Part shown: positions 44,609-53,413 of the stretch, piece after piece
Numbering within the stretch: position 1 is the first letter of the stretch
Layout: the number at the start of each line of letters is the position of its first letter
From: Planctomycetota bacterium
Lineage (GTDB): Bacteria > Planctomycetota > Phycisphaerae > Phycisphaerales > Phycisphaeraceae
Assembly (NCBI GenBank): GCA_016350165.1
Contig: CP066225.1
Span: 5,084,001 to 5,148,000 of the forward strand
DNA length: 64,000 bases
Reading direction: 5' to 3'
Made by a program: the position numbers and the translations under genes
Notes under the pieces: generated by a model
Database searches by the model: none
Told to the model about the DNA's origin: nothing
The model's input: the letters and a program-made list of their open reading frames with translations, nothing else

Positions 44609-46306
44609 ATGTCCGGTTCAATCAATAATTTCATAATCCTTTTCTGCGTGATTCCACTCGCAGCGGGGTTGTTGAGTGTGCCTTTGGTTGGTCGCTCGTT
44701 CCCAAGTCGTGTGATTGGCACGTTGTCGTTTGCTTCGACATTCCTGCTGGCGGTTTACCTGCTTATTCAGGGATATGCTGATAACACCATTTATGTTTCT
44801 TACATGGGTTCTTGGACAGCTCCATTTGGCATCTCAGTTGTATTCGACAATTTGTCAGGTTTGTTGCTTGCTACAGCATCGGCAGTCGCACTTGGCTCGT
44901 ATATACACTCGTATTCGACGAATGCTTCGCATATTGAACGTGGTTACTTTCATCCATTAATTCAATTGCTCATGTTTGGCGTGAACCTTTCATTCCTGAC
45001 AGGTGACATTTTCAACTTGTTCGTGTCATTTGAAATCATGCTGATGGCTTCATATGCGTTGCTAACAATTGGTGCATCGAAGAAGCAAATGTCGCAGGCA
45101 TACAAGTATGTAATGCTAAACCTGCTTGCTTCAACGATCTTTGTTATTGCAGCTGGTATGGCTTACGGCATGCTTGGCACGTTGAACATGGCTGATATGG
45201 CACTGATCGTAAAAACGAAGCTTGCATCTGGCGAAGGGTTGCCAGTTGGTTTCACCGCTTTGGCCGTGATGTTCTTGTTGGTCTTTGCGTTGAAAGGTGC
45301 ATTTTTCCCACTTTGGTTCTGGCTACCTGATACCTACTACACCTGCCCGATTTCGATTGCAGGACTATTCGGCGGCATGCTTACCAAGGTCGGCGTCTAT
45401 GCGGTCGTTAGAACGTTCCCATTAATATTCACTCAATCTGTTGCAGATATTGCTAGTGTTGACGTAAATCCAACTCGAACCACGATCCTATGGATCATCG
45501 CTGTTGCAGCAGCATTTACGATGTTCCTTGGTGTTTTGGGTGCCGTGTCTCAACATGAAGTTCGCCGCATTTTGTCGATTCACGTGATCAGTCAGGTTGG
45601 CTACATGGTCTTTGGTCTTGCGATCATGACTGGATGGGCACTGGCTGGCTGCATTTTCTACATGATCCAGCATATGGTTGTGAAGTGTTCACTGTTCCTT
45701 TGCTGTGGCATCATGGAAAAACATGCTGGTTCGGACGACCTCGATAAACTTGGCGGACTGTTAAAACGAGACACGTTACTTGGTGTTCTGTTCTTCGTTG
45801 CAGCGATGTCATTGGTTGGTCTGCCTCCACTGTCTGGTTTCTTTGGCAAGATGGTGATCATCCAGGAAGGCTGGAACAACGGCCTTTGGTGGTTGTCGAT
45901 CATTGGTTTAGCAACAGGTGCACTTACACTGCTCTCGATGCTGAAGATCTGGTCATATGGCTACTGGAATCCTGAGCCGAAGAAGTATCCACAAGCTGCA
46001 AAGCCTGAGAATGTGAAAAGTTCATCGCGTAGTGGTTACATCGGCATTGCAATGCTGGTTGTACTCGCATTGTTCCTTGGCTTCGGTGCCAATCCTGTCT
46101 ACAAATTTGCAGATCGTGCAGGCGAACAATTGGTTTCACCAGATGCATACATCATGGCTGTGCTTCCGAAAGAGCGAATTAAACTCGTGAATCCGGAATT
46201 GGCAGCTAAATTATATGATGGAATTGGTCATGACCGTATGTCAGAGCCATTGGATGAAGAACCTATGATTATTTCAGCAAGCTATAACAAGGAGGTACAT
46301 CCATGA
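44609..46306 (+). CDS. mrpD: Mrp antiporter subunit D (NuoN/NuoM-like)
   Basis: 565 residues, about 14 membrane segments. Proton-channel subunit homologous to NuoM/N: GDIFNLFVSFEIMLMASYALL carries the conserved Glu, and KGAFFPLWFWLPDTYYTCP the conserved Lys-Pro-Asp region. The C-terminal ~65 residues are polar. It starts 41 nt after mrpC with a weak ribosome-binding site. Confidence 0.95.
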   Translation: MSGSINNFIILFCVIPLAAGLLSVPLVGRSFPSRVIGTLSFASTFLLAVYLLIQGYADNTIYVSYMGSWTAPFGISVVFDNLSGLLLATASAVALGSYIHSYSTNASHIERGYFHPLIQLLMFGVNLSFLTGDIFNLFVSFEIMLMASYALLTIGASKKQMSQAYKYVMLNLLASTIFVIAAGMAYGMLGTLNMADMALIVKTKLASGEGLPVGFTALAVMFLLVFALKGAFFPLWFWLPDTYYTCPISIAGLFGGMLTKVGVYAVVRTFPLIFTQSVADIASVDVNPTRTTILWIIAVAAAFTMFLGVLGAVSQHEVRRILSIHVISQVGYMVFGLAIMTGWALAGCIFYMIQHMVVKCSLFLCCGIMEKHAGSDDLDKLGGLLKRDTLLGVLFFVAAMSLVGLPPLSGFFGKMVIIQEGWNNGLWWLSIIGLATGALTLLSMLKIWSYGYWNPEPKKYPQAAKPENVKSSSRSGYIGIAMLVVLALFLGFGANPVYKFADRAGEQLVSPDAYIMAVLPKERIKLVNPELAAKLYDGIGHDRMSEPLDEEPMIISASYNKEVHP

Positions 46307-46818
46307 GTGGCTTGTTTATGATGAACCTGCTTTTAGCGGGTATCTGGCTAGCTTTATCGAGTGAAGTCAGTTTCCTGAACATTCTGATGGGCTTGGTAAT
46401 TGGCGCGTTGTTGTTAGCGTTGTATACACGCGTGCTCGGCCGTGACAATTACCTGATGAAGCTGATCCGTTTGTTCCAGTACATCTGTTATTTCATTCGT
46501 ATTTTGATCAAAGTCAACTTTCAGGTTGCTAAAGAAGTGATCACACCTGGCTACCAGATGTCTCCACGCATCATTCGGTATCCAGTTGAAGGTTTGACTG
46601 ATATTCAGATTACGACGCTTGCCAATTCGATCACGCTTACGCCCGGCACATTGTCTGCAGATGTTGATGACAATGATCCTAATGGCAAATGCCTCTACAT
46701 CCATTGCATGTATGCGAAAAATCGTGACGAGGCTATCAGTGAATTAGATGAATTAAAAACCCGTTTGTTATGGGAGGTGTTCGGTGTTCCTGAACATGAG
46801 CAGCCTAAATCTAAATAA
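46303..46818 (+). CDS. mrpE: Mrp antiporter subunit E
   Basis: 171 residues. Two N-terminal membrane segments, then a soluble domain with TTLANSITLTPGTLSADVDD, the MnhE/MrpE hallmark. It overlaps mrpD by 4 nt (ATGA). An AAGGAGGT site lies 5-6 nt before its ATG. Confidence 0.95.
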   Translation: MSGLFMMNLLLAGIWLALSSEVSFLNILMGLVIGALLLALYTRVLGRDNYLMKLIRLFQYICYFIRILIKVNFQVAKEVITPGYQMSPRIIRYPVEGLTDIQITTLANSITLTPGTLSADVDDNDPNGKCLYIHCMYAKNRDEAISELDELKTRLLWEVFGVPEHEQPKSK

Positions 46819-47191
46819 TCTGTTGGCTTCGGCACCTGTCCAGACTGCAGAAGCGACACGTGATTTAATCATGGTTAATCCATATGCTGAAGGCATGATC
46901 AACATCCTGCTATGGGGTGGTACCCTCTCTTTGGTTACAGGTATTATTCTTTGTGTTGCGAGAATTTTGCGTGGGCCTCACATGGCTGACCGTGTACTCG
47001 CTGCTGACACATTGTCATTGCAGGTGCTCGGACTAGTCGTGTTACTCACAATTATTACGCGTGAATCGATGTACTTTGATGCATGCCTTGCGGTGGCAAT
47101 CCTTGGATTCGCCAGTACCGTAGCATTTTCACAATACATTGGCGCCCGTGCTGAAGAAAAACTCCTCAAGAATAAGGAGTCCCAATCATGA
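46784..47191 (+). CDS. mrpF: Mrp antiporter subunit F
   Basis: 135 residues from GTG 46784, which has GGGAGG 6 nt upstream and overlaps mrpE by 35 nt. ATG 46796 is the next in-frame choice. Three membrane segments; RILRGPHMADRVLAADTL is the MrpF signature. The ~45-residue N-terminal extension before the first helix is longer than usual. Confidence 0.92.
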   Translation: MFLNMSSLNLNNLLASAPVQTAEATRDLIMVNPYAEGMINILLWGGTLSLVTGIILCVARILRGPHMADRVLAADTLSLQVLGLVVLLTIITRESMYFDACLAVAILGFASTVAFSQYIGARAEEKLLKNKESQS

Positions 47192-47631
47192 CCACACTCA
47201 CCTTTTTAGCAGCAGCAACTGAAGCAGCCAGTCAACAGGCTGGTGAAGCTACTGAAATGGATTTGATGACATTTGCACTCACATCAATTCGTGAGTTTGC
47301 CGCGGTCTTCTTCCTATTCTTCGGTTTGTTCTTCATGTTTGTGGGCGCATTCGGTGTCTACCGTTTGCCTGATGTCTTCCACAGAATGCATGCTGCTTCC
47401 AAATGCTCAACATTAGGTATCCTTGGTTTGATGCTTGGTGTTATCTTTGCTGTCGGTACGCTTGCTATCACAACCAAAGCGATCTTAACGGTCGTCTTTG
47501 CATTCGCAGCGGTTCCTGTTGGTTCACACTTACTCGCCAAAGCCGCACTCAAAGATGGTGCACCCAAATGGTCTGGCACGATCCAAGACGAATGGTCTCA
47601 ATCGCCTACAGCACCTACTGATATGGACTAA
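47188..47631 (+). CDS. mrpG: Mrp antiporter subunit G
   Basis: 147 residues, three membrane segments. GAFGVYRLPDVFHRMHAASKCSTLG is diagnostic for MrpG/MnhG. Overlaps mrpF by 4 nt and closes the operon before a strong terminator. Confidence 0.95.
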   Translation: MTTLTFLAAATEAASQQAGEATEMDLMTFALTSIREFAAVFFLFFGLFFMFVGAFGVYRLPDVFHRMHAASKCSTLGILGLMLGVIFAVGTLAITTKAILTVVFAFAAVPVGSHLLAKAALKDGAPKWSGTIQDEWSQSPTAPTDMD

Positions 47632-47654
47632 TATCCAAATTTATTGATAAGTTC

Positions 47655-47683
47655 AAAGCTGACTTAAAAGTCAGCTTTTTTTA
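47655..47683 (+). terminator. Terminator of the mrp operon
   Basis: Stem AAAGCTGAC / GTCAGCTTT (47655-47663 and 47670-47678), 6-nt loop, T7. Confidence 0.88.
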
Positions 47684-47696
47684 TTCGTACTTTCGA

Positions 47697-47710
47697 ATTA
47701 GAATTTCGAT
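47697..47710 (+). promoter_or_regulatory. TAGAAT box 6 nt before the next start
   Basis: TAGAAT (47699-47704) lies 6 nt before ATG 47711, with no Shine-Dalgarno sequence. It fits the leaderless-start pattern seen at proA, nadD, polA and rlmN. Confidence 0.35.
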
Positions 47711-48178
47711 ATGTCAAAACGTTTTGGAAAATCTTGTTTCATCATTGCCATCTTGCTCGTATTATTTTTTGTGGTAACTATTCTGTATGGCCTCATCATG
47801 ATGGCTAAAGGGCCAAAAGTATTTGAAAATGTCAGTATTAATGAATGTCCATACCCGGTTGCGAATGAAGCAACAGACATAAGTTACGTTACGCAACCGC
47901 CGTTTTACCCTTCTTACTATGTCGAGTTTACGATCAAAGAAAAAGACTTTCGGTCCTGGGTTAACACTTTAGATATGCCTTTATCGCTGAAAGAGATTAC
48001 AAATCCAGTGCAAATTGCAACTTACCGTCAATACCTGGATTCTGACGCACAGTCTTCACACACGATTATAGATGGCTTATCCGGTTCATATTATGACCCT
48101 GATAAGCCTGATAACGGCAAGGCTTTTTATTATGATCGCGACCTGAAACGTGCTTATGTCGAATCTCATGCAAGGTAA
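47711..48178 (+). CDS. Membrane-anchored protein of unknown function
   Basis: 155 residues. N-terminal membrane anchor (residues 8-32, CFIIAILLVLFFVVTILYGLIMM), then an extracytoplasmic domain of about 120 residues with many aromatic residues (PPFYPSYYVEF). No recognised family. A single gene after the mrp terminator, followed by 81 nt before the next gene. Confidence 0.7.
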   Translation: MSKRFGKSCFIIAILLVLFFVVTILYGLIMMAKGPKVFENVSINECPYPVANEATDISYVTQPPFYPSYYVEFTIKEKDFRSWVNTLDMPLSLKEITNPVQIATYRQYLDSDAQSSHTIIDGLSGSYYDPDKPDNGKAFYYDRDLKRAYVESHAR

Positions 48179-48259
48179 ATATTTTAAATAAATCTATGCT
48201 AGCATTCAGTACGTCTTAACTTTTAAGGGTATCTAACGTACGTAACGCGAGATAATGTC

Positions 48260-49141
48260 ATGGCACGCTGGAAAGATCGAGCATATAAGCTTCGCCGCTG
48301 GTTTTTAGTCACATCTATTGTTCTTTGTATTGCTGCCATAATCACCATGCTTCTGCCTATACTGACATCATTCGATAATCCCCCAATTGTCATTCTTGAG
48401 CCAATTTTCAGTATCGTGTATTTAACCGATATGCTAATTGCAAAACAAAGTGGCTCGATCTTATTTCATTTTGAATATATTGGTTACTTAAGCTATTTTC
48501 TGTTGATCTGGTCATTGTTCTTCTTTTCAATGTGGCATTACTTGAGGCCAAGAAAAGATTGGGTTAAGAAAATGACATCCAATCCAAAGCCGATGAAGCG
48601 GGCAATCCTAATCGCATCGTTCTTCTCAGCGATGCTCTCGATTGGAATAATTTTCTTACTCATTGAATTAACTAATCTTCTGGAGAGTGAAATTGATCTA
48701 ACACAATTAATTTACTACAGCATCTTCTTTGGGAGCTTTATTTTTTTCTGGGGGATATGGGCTTTTGTGTTCTACAAGTACCACACCAAAGGCGATCAAT
48801 ATTCACAGCTTTCAAAAATGACGCGAGGCTTATTCGCTGGTTCTGCGACCGAAGCAGTTGTTTCAATTTCGGTATTTGCAAACAATCCTCATAATCAGGA
48901 ATGTTATTGCTATCGTGGCTCTTATTTATCACTCATCATTTCCATGACCGTTATACTCTGGTGCTTTGGTCCTGGTTTGGTTTTTCTATACATGAGAGAA
49001 AAGCGGCGCCAAGCATTGCTGCTTCCTCCTCAGTATTGCCCGAACTGTGAGTACAGTCTTTTTAATATTGCTTCAGATACTTGCCCTGAATGCGGCGAGA
49101 AAATTAATAAAAAAGGCCCGTTTCATAACGGACCTCTGTGA
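48260..49141 (+). CDS. Membrane protein with C-terminal zinc-ribbon-like motif
   Basis: 293 residues. Six hydrophobic segments (about 14-35, 43-65, 73-95, 112-135, 148-172, 218-245), followed by a cytoplasmic tail with CPNCEYSL ... CPECGEK, two CxxC pairs 16 residues apart. Such tails are frequent in planctomycete membrane proteins of unknown role. The last ~10 codons overlap the hairpin that terminates the convergent CBM9-like gene. Confidence 0.75.
   Translation: MARWKDRAYKLRRWFLVTSIVLCIAAIITMLLPILTSFDNPPIVILEPIFSIVYLTDMLIAKQSGSILFHFEYIGYLSYFLLIWSLFFFSMWHYLRPRKDWVKKMTSNPKPMKRAILIASFFSAMLSIGIIFLLIELTNLLESEIDLTQLIYYSIFFGSFIFFWGIWAFVFYKYHTKGDQYSQLSKMTRGLFAGSATEAVVSISVFANNPHNQECYCYRGSYLSLIISMTVILWCFGPGLVFLYMREKRRQALLLPPQYCPNCEYSLFNIASDTCPECGEKINKKGPFHNGPL
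49109..49134 (-). terminator. Terminator of the CBM9-like gene, inside the 3' end of the convergent gene
   Basis: Minus strand: stem GGTCCGTT / AACGGGCC (one mismatch pair as G-U), 4-nt loop, T6. It lies within the last codons of the 48260-49141 gene, encoding K-K-G-P-F-H-N-G-P-L there. Confidence 0.75.
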
Positions 49142-49158
49142 TTTATACCATTATTTGT

Positions 49159-49827
49159 TTATTCAAAAACAATCTCACCAAATTTATCTGGCTGATGGAA
49201 ATCTAACTTCTTGCCTACATCGTTCCACATTCCCCAATGCGGATGGCTTGATTCATCTGCACATTTATAGAAGTTGCCTCGCCACTTCACACCCTTACCT
49301 TCTTTAGGCTTCTGTTCACTAAGCTCGCCAACATATGCTTCAAATAAACCCCAAGGTACGAAGTATTCGATTTGCCAAACGGTTGGTTCAACAATCTCTT
49401 TTTTAATTACAGCTGGTAATGAATGATAAATCTTCATTTGATCTAACCATTCATTAGACACAGGCTCGTCAATCTGTCTTGGTTTTGTTGTGTGATATAG
49501 AAGCACATTACCACCACAATTAATTTCGAAATTGAAGTATCCCTTACCTTCCACCGGTTGCACAAAAAACTCAGCACAGCTATCACGGCAAACCATCCCT
49601 TGCCGCTCATTAAATTTCGCAATTACGTACTGATCCTGAACACGAAAATGTATGTAAATACCTGCGTCATCGTAGGTCATTTTTACTTGCACGTTCGGAT
49701 GATGATCGCTGCTTTGTTCATGAAAATCATCTAGCGTAACACCTGTCACACTACCCCACACTTCACCATTCCAATCGCCAAGCATTTCTGGCGTCTTAGC
49801 AGTTTTATTGACTTGATATGTTTTCAT
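49159..49827 (-). CDS. CBM9-like carbohydrate-binding protein
   Basis: 222 residues, no signal peptide. The pattern of an all-beta domain with GIYIHFRVQDQYV, EFFVQP, YFNFEINCGG, and the ending HWGMWNDVGKKLDFHQPDKFGEIVF is typical of 'carbohydrate-binding family 9-like' domains. In isolation such proteins bind sugars; the role is unknown. AAAGGA lies 7 nt before the ATG. Confidence 0.8.
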   Translation of the reverse strand: MKTYQVNKTAKTPEMLGDWNGEVWGSVTGVTLDDFHEQSSDHHPNVQVKMTYDDAGIYIHFRVQDQYVIAKFNERQGMVCRDSCAEFFVQPVEGKGYFNFEINCGGNVLLYHTTKPRQIDEPVSNEWLDQMKIYHSLPAVIKKEIVEPTVWQIEYFVPWGLFEAYVGELSEQKPKEGKGVKWRGNFYKCADESSHPHWGMWNDVGKKLDFHQPDKFGEIVFE

Positions 49828-49847
49828 TGCACAATCCTTTTGCTTAT

Positions 49848-49878
49848 AAAAAAGCCGACCACCACAGCGATCGGCTTT
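49848..49878 (-). terminator. Terminator after nuoC
   Basis: Stem AAAGCCGA / TCGGCTTT (49851-49858 and 49871-49878), 12-nt loop, T6 on the minus strand. It also precedes the CBM9-like gene, which therefore needs its own promoter in a short gap. Confidence 0.8.
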
Positions 49879-49906
49879 AATCTTTTCTTATTTATTCCCA
49901 ACCCAC

Positions 49907-50473
49907 TCAAGCGTCTTCACGACCAATAACACGGAAGTTCTCACGCTCGCCGCGACCTTCGACTGGGTAATCCTTACGAAGTGGATGAGCTGGGTAATCT
50001 TCCCAGAGCAGAATACGACGCAGGTCTGGGTGTCCATCGAAACGGATGCCGTACATATCGAACACTTCACGTTCCATCCATTCAGCACCAGGCCAAATGT
50101 CTGTTACCGTATCAACATGTAATGCGGGGTCTTCTTCGATGCCATCGGTTGGCAAACTTGGATCAAGCATGACCTTAACAATCAAGTTTGTGTTGGTCTT
50201 GGTACTCACCAAAATATAAACCACAGCAAAGCGGCCTTCTGGAGCGTTACCCTCAGATTTTGGATAGCCCATGTAATCAACACCTGTCACGTGAGACAGG
50301 AAGTCGTAATTGGTTTCATAATCCTGACGCAGGTACGACATAATTTCATGCAGATTCTGCTTTTCAACCACCAACGTTGTGTCGCCACGAAATTCCGTCG
50401 CAAACAATTTGGCTTTGGGAAATCTTGCTTTTACAAGTGCCAGTGTTGGGTGATCTAAATTCGGCTTCGCCAT
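49907..50473 (-). CDS. nuoC: NADH-quinone oxidoreductase subunit C
   Basis: 188 residues, the 30-kDa peripheral-arm subunit. The C-terminal WPGAEWMEREVFDMYGI followed by GHPDLRRILLWEDYPAHPLRKDYP is diagnostic. Other nuo genes are not adjacent: the gene is flanked by a CBM9-like gene and an unknown gene, and by its own terminator. The rest of complex I must be encoded elsewhere, or this is a paralog. Confidence 0.93.
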   Translation of the reverse strand: MAKPNLDHPTLALVKARFPKAKLFATEFRGDTTLVVEKQNLHEIMSYLRQDYETNYDFLSHVTGVDYMGYPKSEGNAPEGRFAVVYILVSTKTNTNLIVKVMLDPSLPTDGIEEDPALHVDTVTDIWPGAEWMEREVFDMYGIRFDGHPDLRRILLWEDYPAHPLRKDYPVEGRGERENFRVIGREDA

Positions 50474-50658
50474 CGTTTTCTCGCTTCGTCTTAAATCGAG
50501 TCAGGTTCTGTACCTGTATCAATCCAGCCCACCCCTCATAACCCCCTCACGATCAACAAATTGTAGAGCAATCTCTCAGCTTGCCAAGTTCGCACACCCA
50601 AACTGCCCAATTCCCCACATATCAAGCTCCAACTAGCCTCCACAACCCCCTCTGATCT

Positions 50659-51276
50659 CTATTCAGCCGTTTCTTCTTGGATTTCATTGATCAACCCCAC
50701 GATCAATTCATCCCACTTAGCCGCCACTTCAGGCCATTCATAAGCCAAAACGTCCGCCATCGCGACCATGTCTTGATTGATGATCAGTTCTTTCAGCTCA
50801 GAAAGCTGCTTCAAAAGCGTTGCAGCATATTTCTCAACCGATTCTTCCCCAACCTTCAACTCATCCAAACGCAGCCCCATTAGGCTCGATGACTGAGACA
50901 CACCCTGTTGCACCCACAACCAGCATTGCGTCAACTCGCCAATCAGCCCCAATGCCTCTGATGCCTGGTCCTGCTGAAGCAGATCTGCCGCTTCTTGCTG
51001 AATTCGCTGTATCTCATTAATTTGGCCGCGCATCTGGTTCAGTACTTCCACCGCCAACTCAACCGTATCTGCAGTTTCCATTTTCAGCACATCACCATCC
51101 GCTGCAATGCGACTCATCACAGCTTCCAGTACCTCGCCTTCCATAGGCTCATCGTTCAACTTCACATCAACAACAATCCGACCAAATTTCCCAGCTAAAT
51201 CGCTGGCTTCCTCGATCGCATCCCCAATCGTGCTGACTTCCAGTTCCAACGTCTGATCATCCATGTATACTTGCAT
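50659..51276 (-). CDS. Helical acidic protein of unknown function
   Basis: 205 residues, strongly acidic and predicted mostly helical with heptad-like spacing (EIQRIQQEAADLLQQDQ). The N-terminal ~75 residues look alpha/beta (LEVSTIGDAIEEASDLAGKFGRIVVDVKL). No recognised domain and no signal or membrane segment. The chosen start is ATG 51276; ATG 51297 and ATG 51264 are alternatives. No ribosome-binding site decides it: GAAGG lies 13 nt before 51276. Confidence 0.7.
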   Translation of the reverse strand: MQVYMDDQTLELEVSTIGDAIEEASDLAGKFGRIVVDVKLNDEPMEGEVLEAVMSRIAADGDVLKMETADTVELAVEVLNQMRGQINEIQRIQQEAADLLQQDQASEALGLIGELTQCWLWVQQGVSQSSSLMGLRLDELKVGEESVEKYAATLLKQLSELKELIINQDMVAMADVLAYEWPEVAAKWDELIVGLINEIQEETAE

Positions 51277-51355
51277 GCACGTATGATACCTTCTCATACC
51301 TCAATCAACCAATCCGAGTACACCTCGTGTACTCCTTCAATACCGGAGTTCATTC

Positions 51356-52366
51356 ATGCCAACCGACCTCGCAAAACGCATCATCGTCCTCGACGGCCAC
51401 ACCCTCACGCCAAACACACCTGAAAATCTCATCAACGATCATGAACCTGTCTGGGATGGCATCGCTTCTCTCGCTGAAAACATTACAGTCTACCCGCGCA
51501 CACAACCAGCAGACGTCGTCAATCACATCGGTGACGCACCCATCGTTCTCGCAAACAAAGCTCTCGTCACAGCCGACGTGATCGCACAATGCCCTAACCT
51601 CAAATATGTCGGCGTCCTCGCCACCGGCTACAACAATGTCGACATTCCTACAGCCACCGCAGCTAACATCACTGTCACCAATGCAGCTGGCTACTCAACC
51701 GCATCAGTCGCACAGCATGTCTTCGCTCTCATACTTGAACTGCTCGCACACACCGCTTCCCATGGCCTCGCCGTCCATAACGGCCAATGGTCCGCCTCAC
51801 CCGACTTCTGCTTCACCGTTCGCCCAACAACCGAACTCGCAGGCAAAAACCTCGCCATCGTTGGCCTTGGAACCATCGGCAAAAACGTCGCCAAGATCGG
51901 CCACGCACTTGGCATGAACATCATCGCCCTCGAACGCCCTTCCTCTGCCGCTGTCAAAATTCATGGCCTCCCCATCTCATTCCTCCCACTCAACGAACTG
52001 CTCGCTCAAGCCGACGTTCTCTCGCTCCACTGCCCTCTCAATGACCACACCCATCACATGATCAATGCGGAATCTCTCAAACTCATGAAGCAATCCGCTA
52101 TCCTCATCAACACAGGTCGCGGACCTCTCATCGACGAGCAAGCTCTCGCCGACGCTTTAAAACAAGGCACAATCGCAGGTGCAGGCCTCGACGTCCTCTC
52201 ATCCGAACCACCTTCACAAGACAACCCTCTCGTCGGTGCACCACGCACTGTCATTACCCCACACATTGCATGGGCTACACGCGAAGCTCGGCTCCGCCTC
52301 ATGGACATTGTCACCAACAACCTACGAGCATACCTCGAAGGTCATCCGGTCAACAAAGTGAACTAA
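51356..52366 (+). CDS. D-2-hydroxyacid dehydrogenase (glycerate/lactate type)
   Basis: 336 residues. NAD-binding GLGTIGKNVAKIG near 175. The catalytic Arg lies in NTGRGPLID, the Glu in DVLSSEPP and the His in TPHIAW. Substrates of the family include hydroxypyruvate, glyoxylate and pyruvate. CGGAG lies about 10 nt before the ATG. The coding strand is very C/A-rich, in contrast with G/T-rich genes at 6-18 kb. It ends 18 nt before a long inverted repeat. Confidence 0.92.
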   Translation: MPTDLAKRIIVLDGHTLTPNTPENLINDHEPVWDGIASLAENITVYPRTQPADVVNHIGDAPIVLANKALVTADVIAQCPNLKYVGVLATGYNNVDIPTATAANITVTNAAGYSTASVAQHVFALILELLAHTASHGLAVHNGQWSASPDFCFTVRPTTELAGKNLAIVGLGTIGKNVAKIGHALGMNIIALERPSSAAVKIHGLPISFLPLNELLAQADVLSLHCPLNDHTHHMINAESLKLMKQSAILINTGRGPLIDEQALADALKQGTIAGAGLDVLSSEPPSQDNPLVGAPRTVITPHIAWATREARLRLMDIVTNNLRAYLEGHPVNKVN

Positions 52367-52383
52367 TCACTACAAATAAAATG

Positions 52384-52442
52384 AAATACTCATACAATGA
52401 CTCGAAACGTTCATCGCTTTTCGAGTCATTGTATGAGTATTT
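52384..52442. repeat. Perfect 24-bp inverted repeat directly before the luxR start
   Basis: Arms 52384-52407 and 52419-52442 are exact reverse complements (each contains ACTCATACAATGACTCGAAA or its complement), with an 11-nt loop. It ends 3 nt before ATG 52446. It lacks a T-tract, so it is a poor intrinsic terminator. It could be an operator for a dimeric regulator, or an mRNA hairpin blocking the start. Confidence 0.85.
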
Positions 52443-52445
52443 ATC

Positions 52446-53252
52446 ATGCCCACTGCAACACCAACTCATTCCATCGATTCACTTAACCAAGACGACGTTC
52501 GCGCCATCGTCCGTTTGCTCAGCAATATCGCTGTCATACCAACCAATGTACTCGAACAGAAACGCACACTTCTGCAAGGTCTTGCCGATCTTATTGACTG
52601 CGACTATTGGCTATGGAGCACAATGCTTTTTTCAGATAACAAGCCTTCAGTTGGCCTCGAAACCATCCACAATTTCCCCGAACACATTTTCACCGCAATA
52701 ACCTCTAGCAATTACGAACTTACCAACAGCGAATTAAAAAAGCAGATCATTAAAAACAACAAAACAAAAATACACTGGACATGTAGACGAAATAGCCTGG
52801 TTCCTGATAGCGTGTTCAAAAATTCCATGCTTTACAGTAAATACATCGCAGACACCAAACTCGGTGATGCTCTTTTCACCGCTTACCCCCTCAATTCCAA
52901 CCCCTCAATTATCTCCGGCATCAGCGTCCATCGAACACACGACAAACCCTCCTTCACCTCACGCGATTGCCTCATCATGCATATCCTCACCTCCGAAATC
53001 GATTGGCTCCACGAAATTAATGCTGAAAGCTACGACACCAAAACTCACGCCCTACTCACACCACGTCTTCAAACCGTTTTCGCACTCCTCATGGATGGCA
53101 TTACGCCAAAGCGAATCGCACATCACCTGAGCCTCTCAGAAAATTCTGTCCGAGCATACATCCAACTCATTTACAAACATTTCAATGCTTCAAGTCGCCT
53201 AGAACTCACAAACCGCTTCACACAAGGCGATGGCAACCACATCTCTATCTAA
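52446..53252 (+). CDS. LuxR-type transcriptional regulator
   Basis: 268 residues. The C-terminal HTH (about 203-258) has LTPRLQTVFALLMDGITPKRIAHHLSLSENSVRAYI, the LuxR/FixJ pattern. The N-terminal ~190 residues look like a PAS/GAF-type sensor without an obvious ligand motif and without a receiver Asp. There is no ribosome-binding site: the ATG directly follows the 24-bp inverted repeat. It lies 161 nt upstream of the PEP-CTERM gene on the same strand and is a natural candidate to regulate it (inference). Confidence 0.82.
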   Translation: MPTATPTHSIDSLNQDDVRAIVRLLSNIAVIPTNVLEQKRTLLQGLADLIDCDYWLWSTMLFSDNKPSVGLETIHNFPEHIFTAITSSNYELTNSELKKQIIKNNKTKIHWTCRRNSLVPDSVFKNSMLYSKYIADTKLGDALFTAYPLNSNPSIISGISVHRTHDKPSFTSRDCLIMHILTSEIDWLHEINAESYDTKTHALLTPRLQTVFALLMDGITPKRIAHHLSLSENSVRAYIQLIYKHFNASSRLELTNRFTQGDGNHISI

Positions 53253-53413
53253 AATTCCACAAACCTATTAACTTTGAGACACCCTATCTTCCCTTTCTTG
53301 TGTCACATTTAGCATAAAATTCGGCCGCGCGTTCTCAGCAGCCATGGAATATCCATTTATTTCTGTAGCTGTCTTAAACGCATTCCATCTTCAACCGTGA
53401 AGGAGATTCATAC

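Noticed and set aside
51327-52361. Multiple overlapping frames across the D-2-hydroxyacid dehydrogenase gene
   Set aside because: Shadows caused by the C/A-rich coding strand; the dehydrogenase frame has all catalytic motifs.
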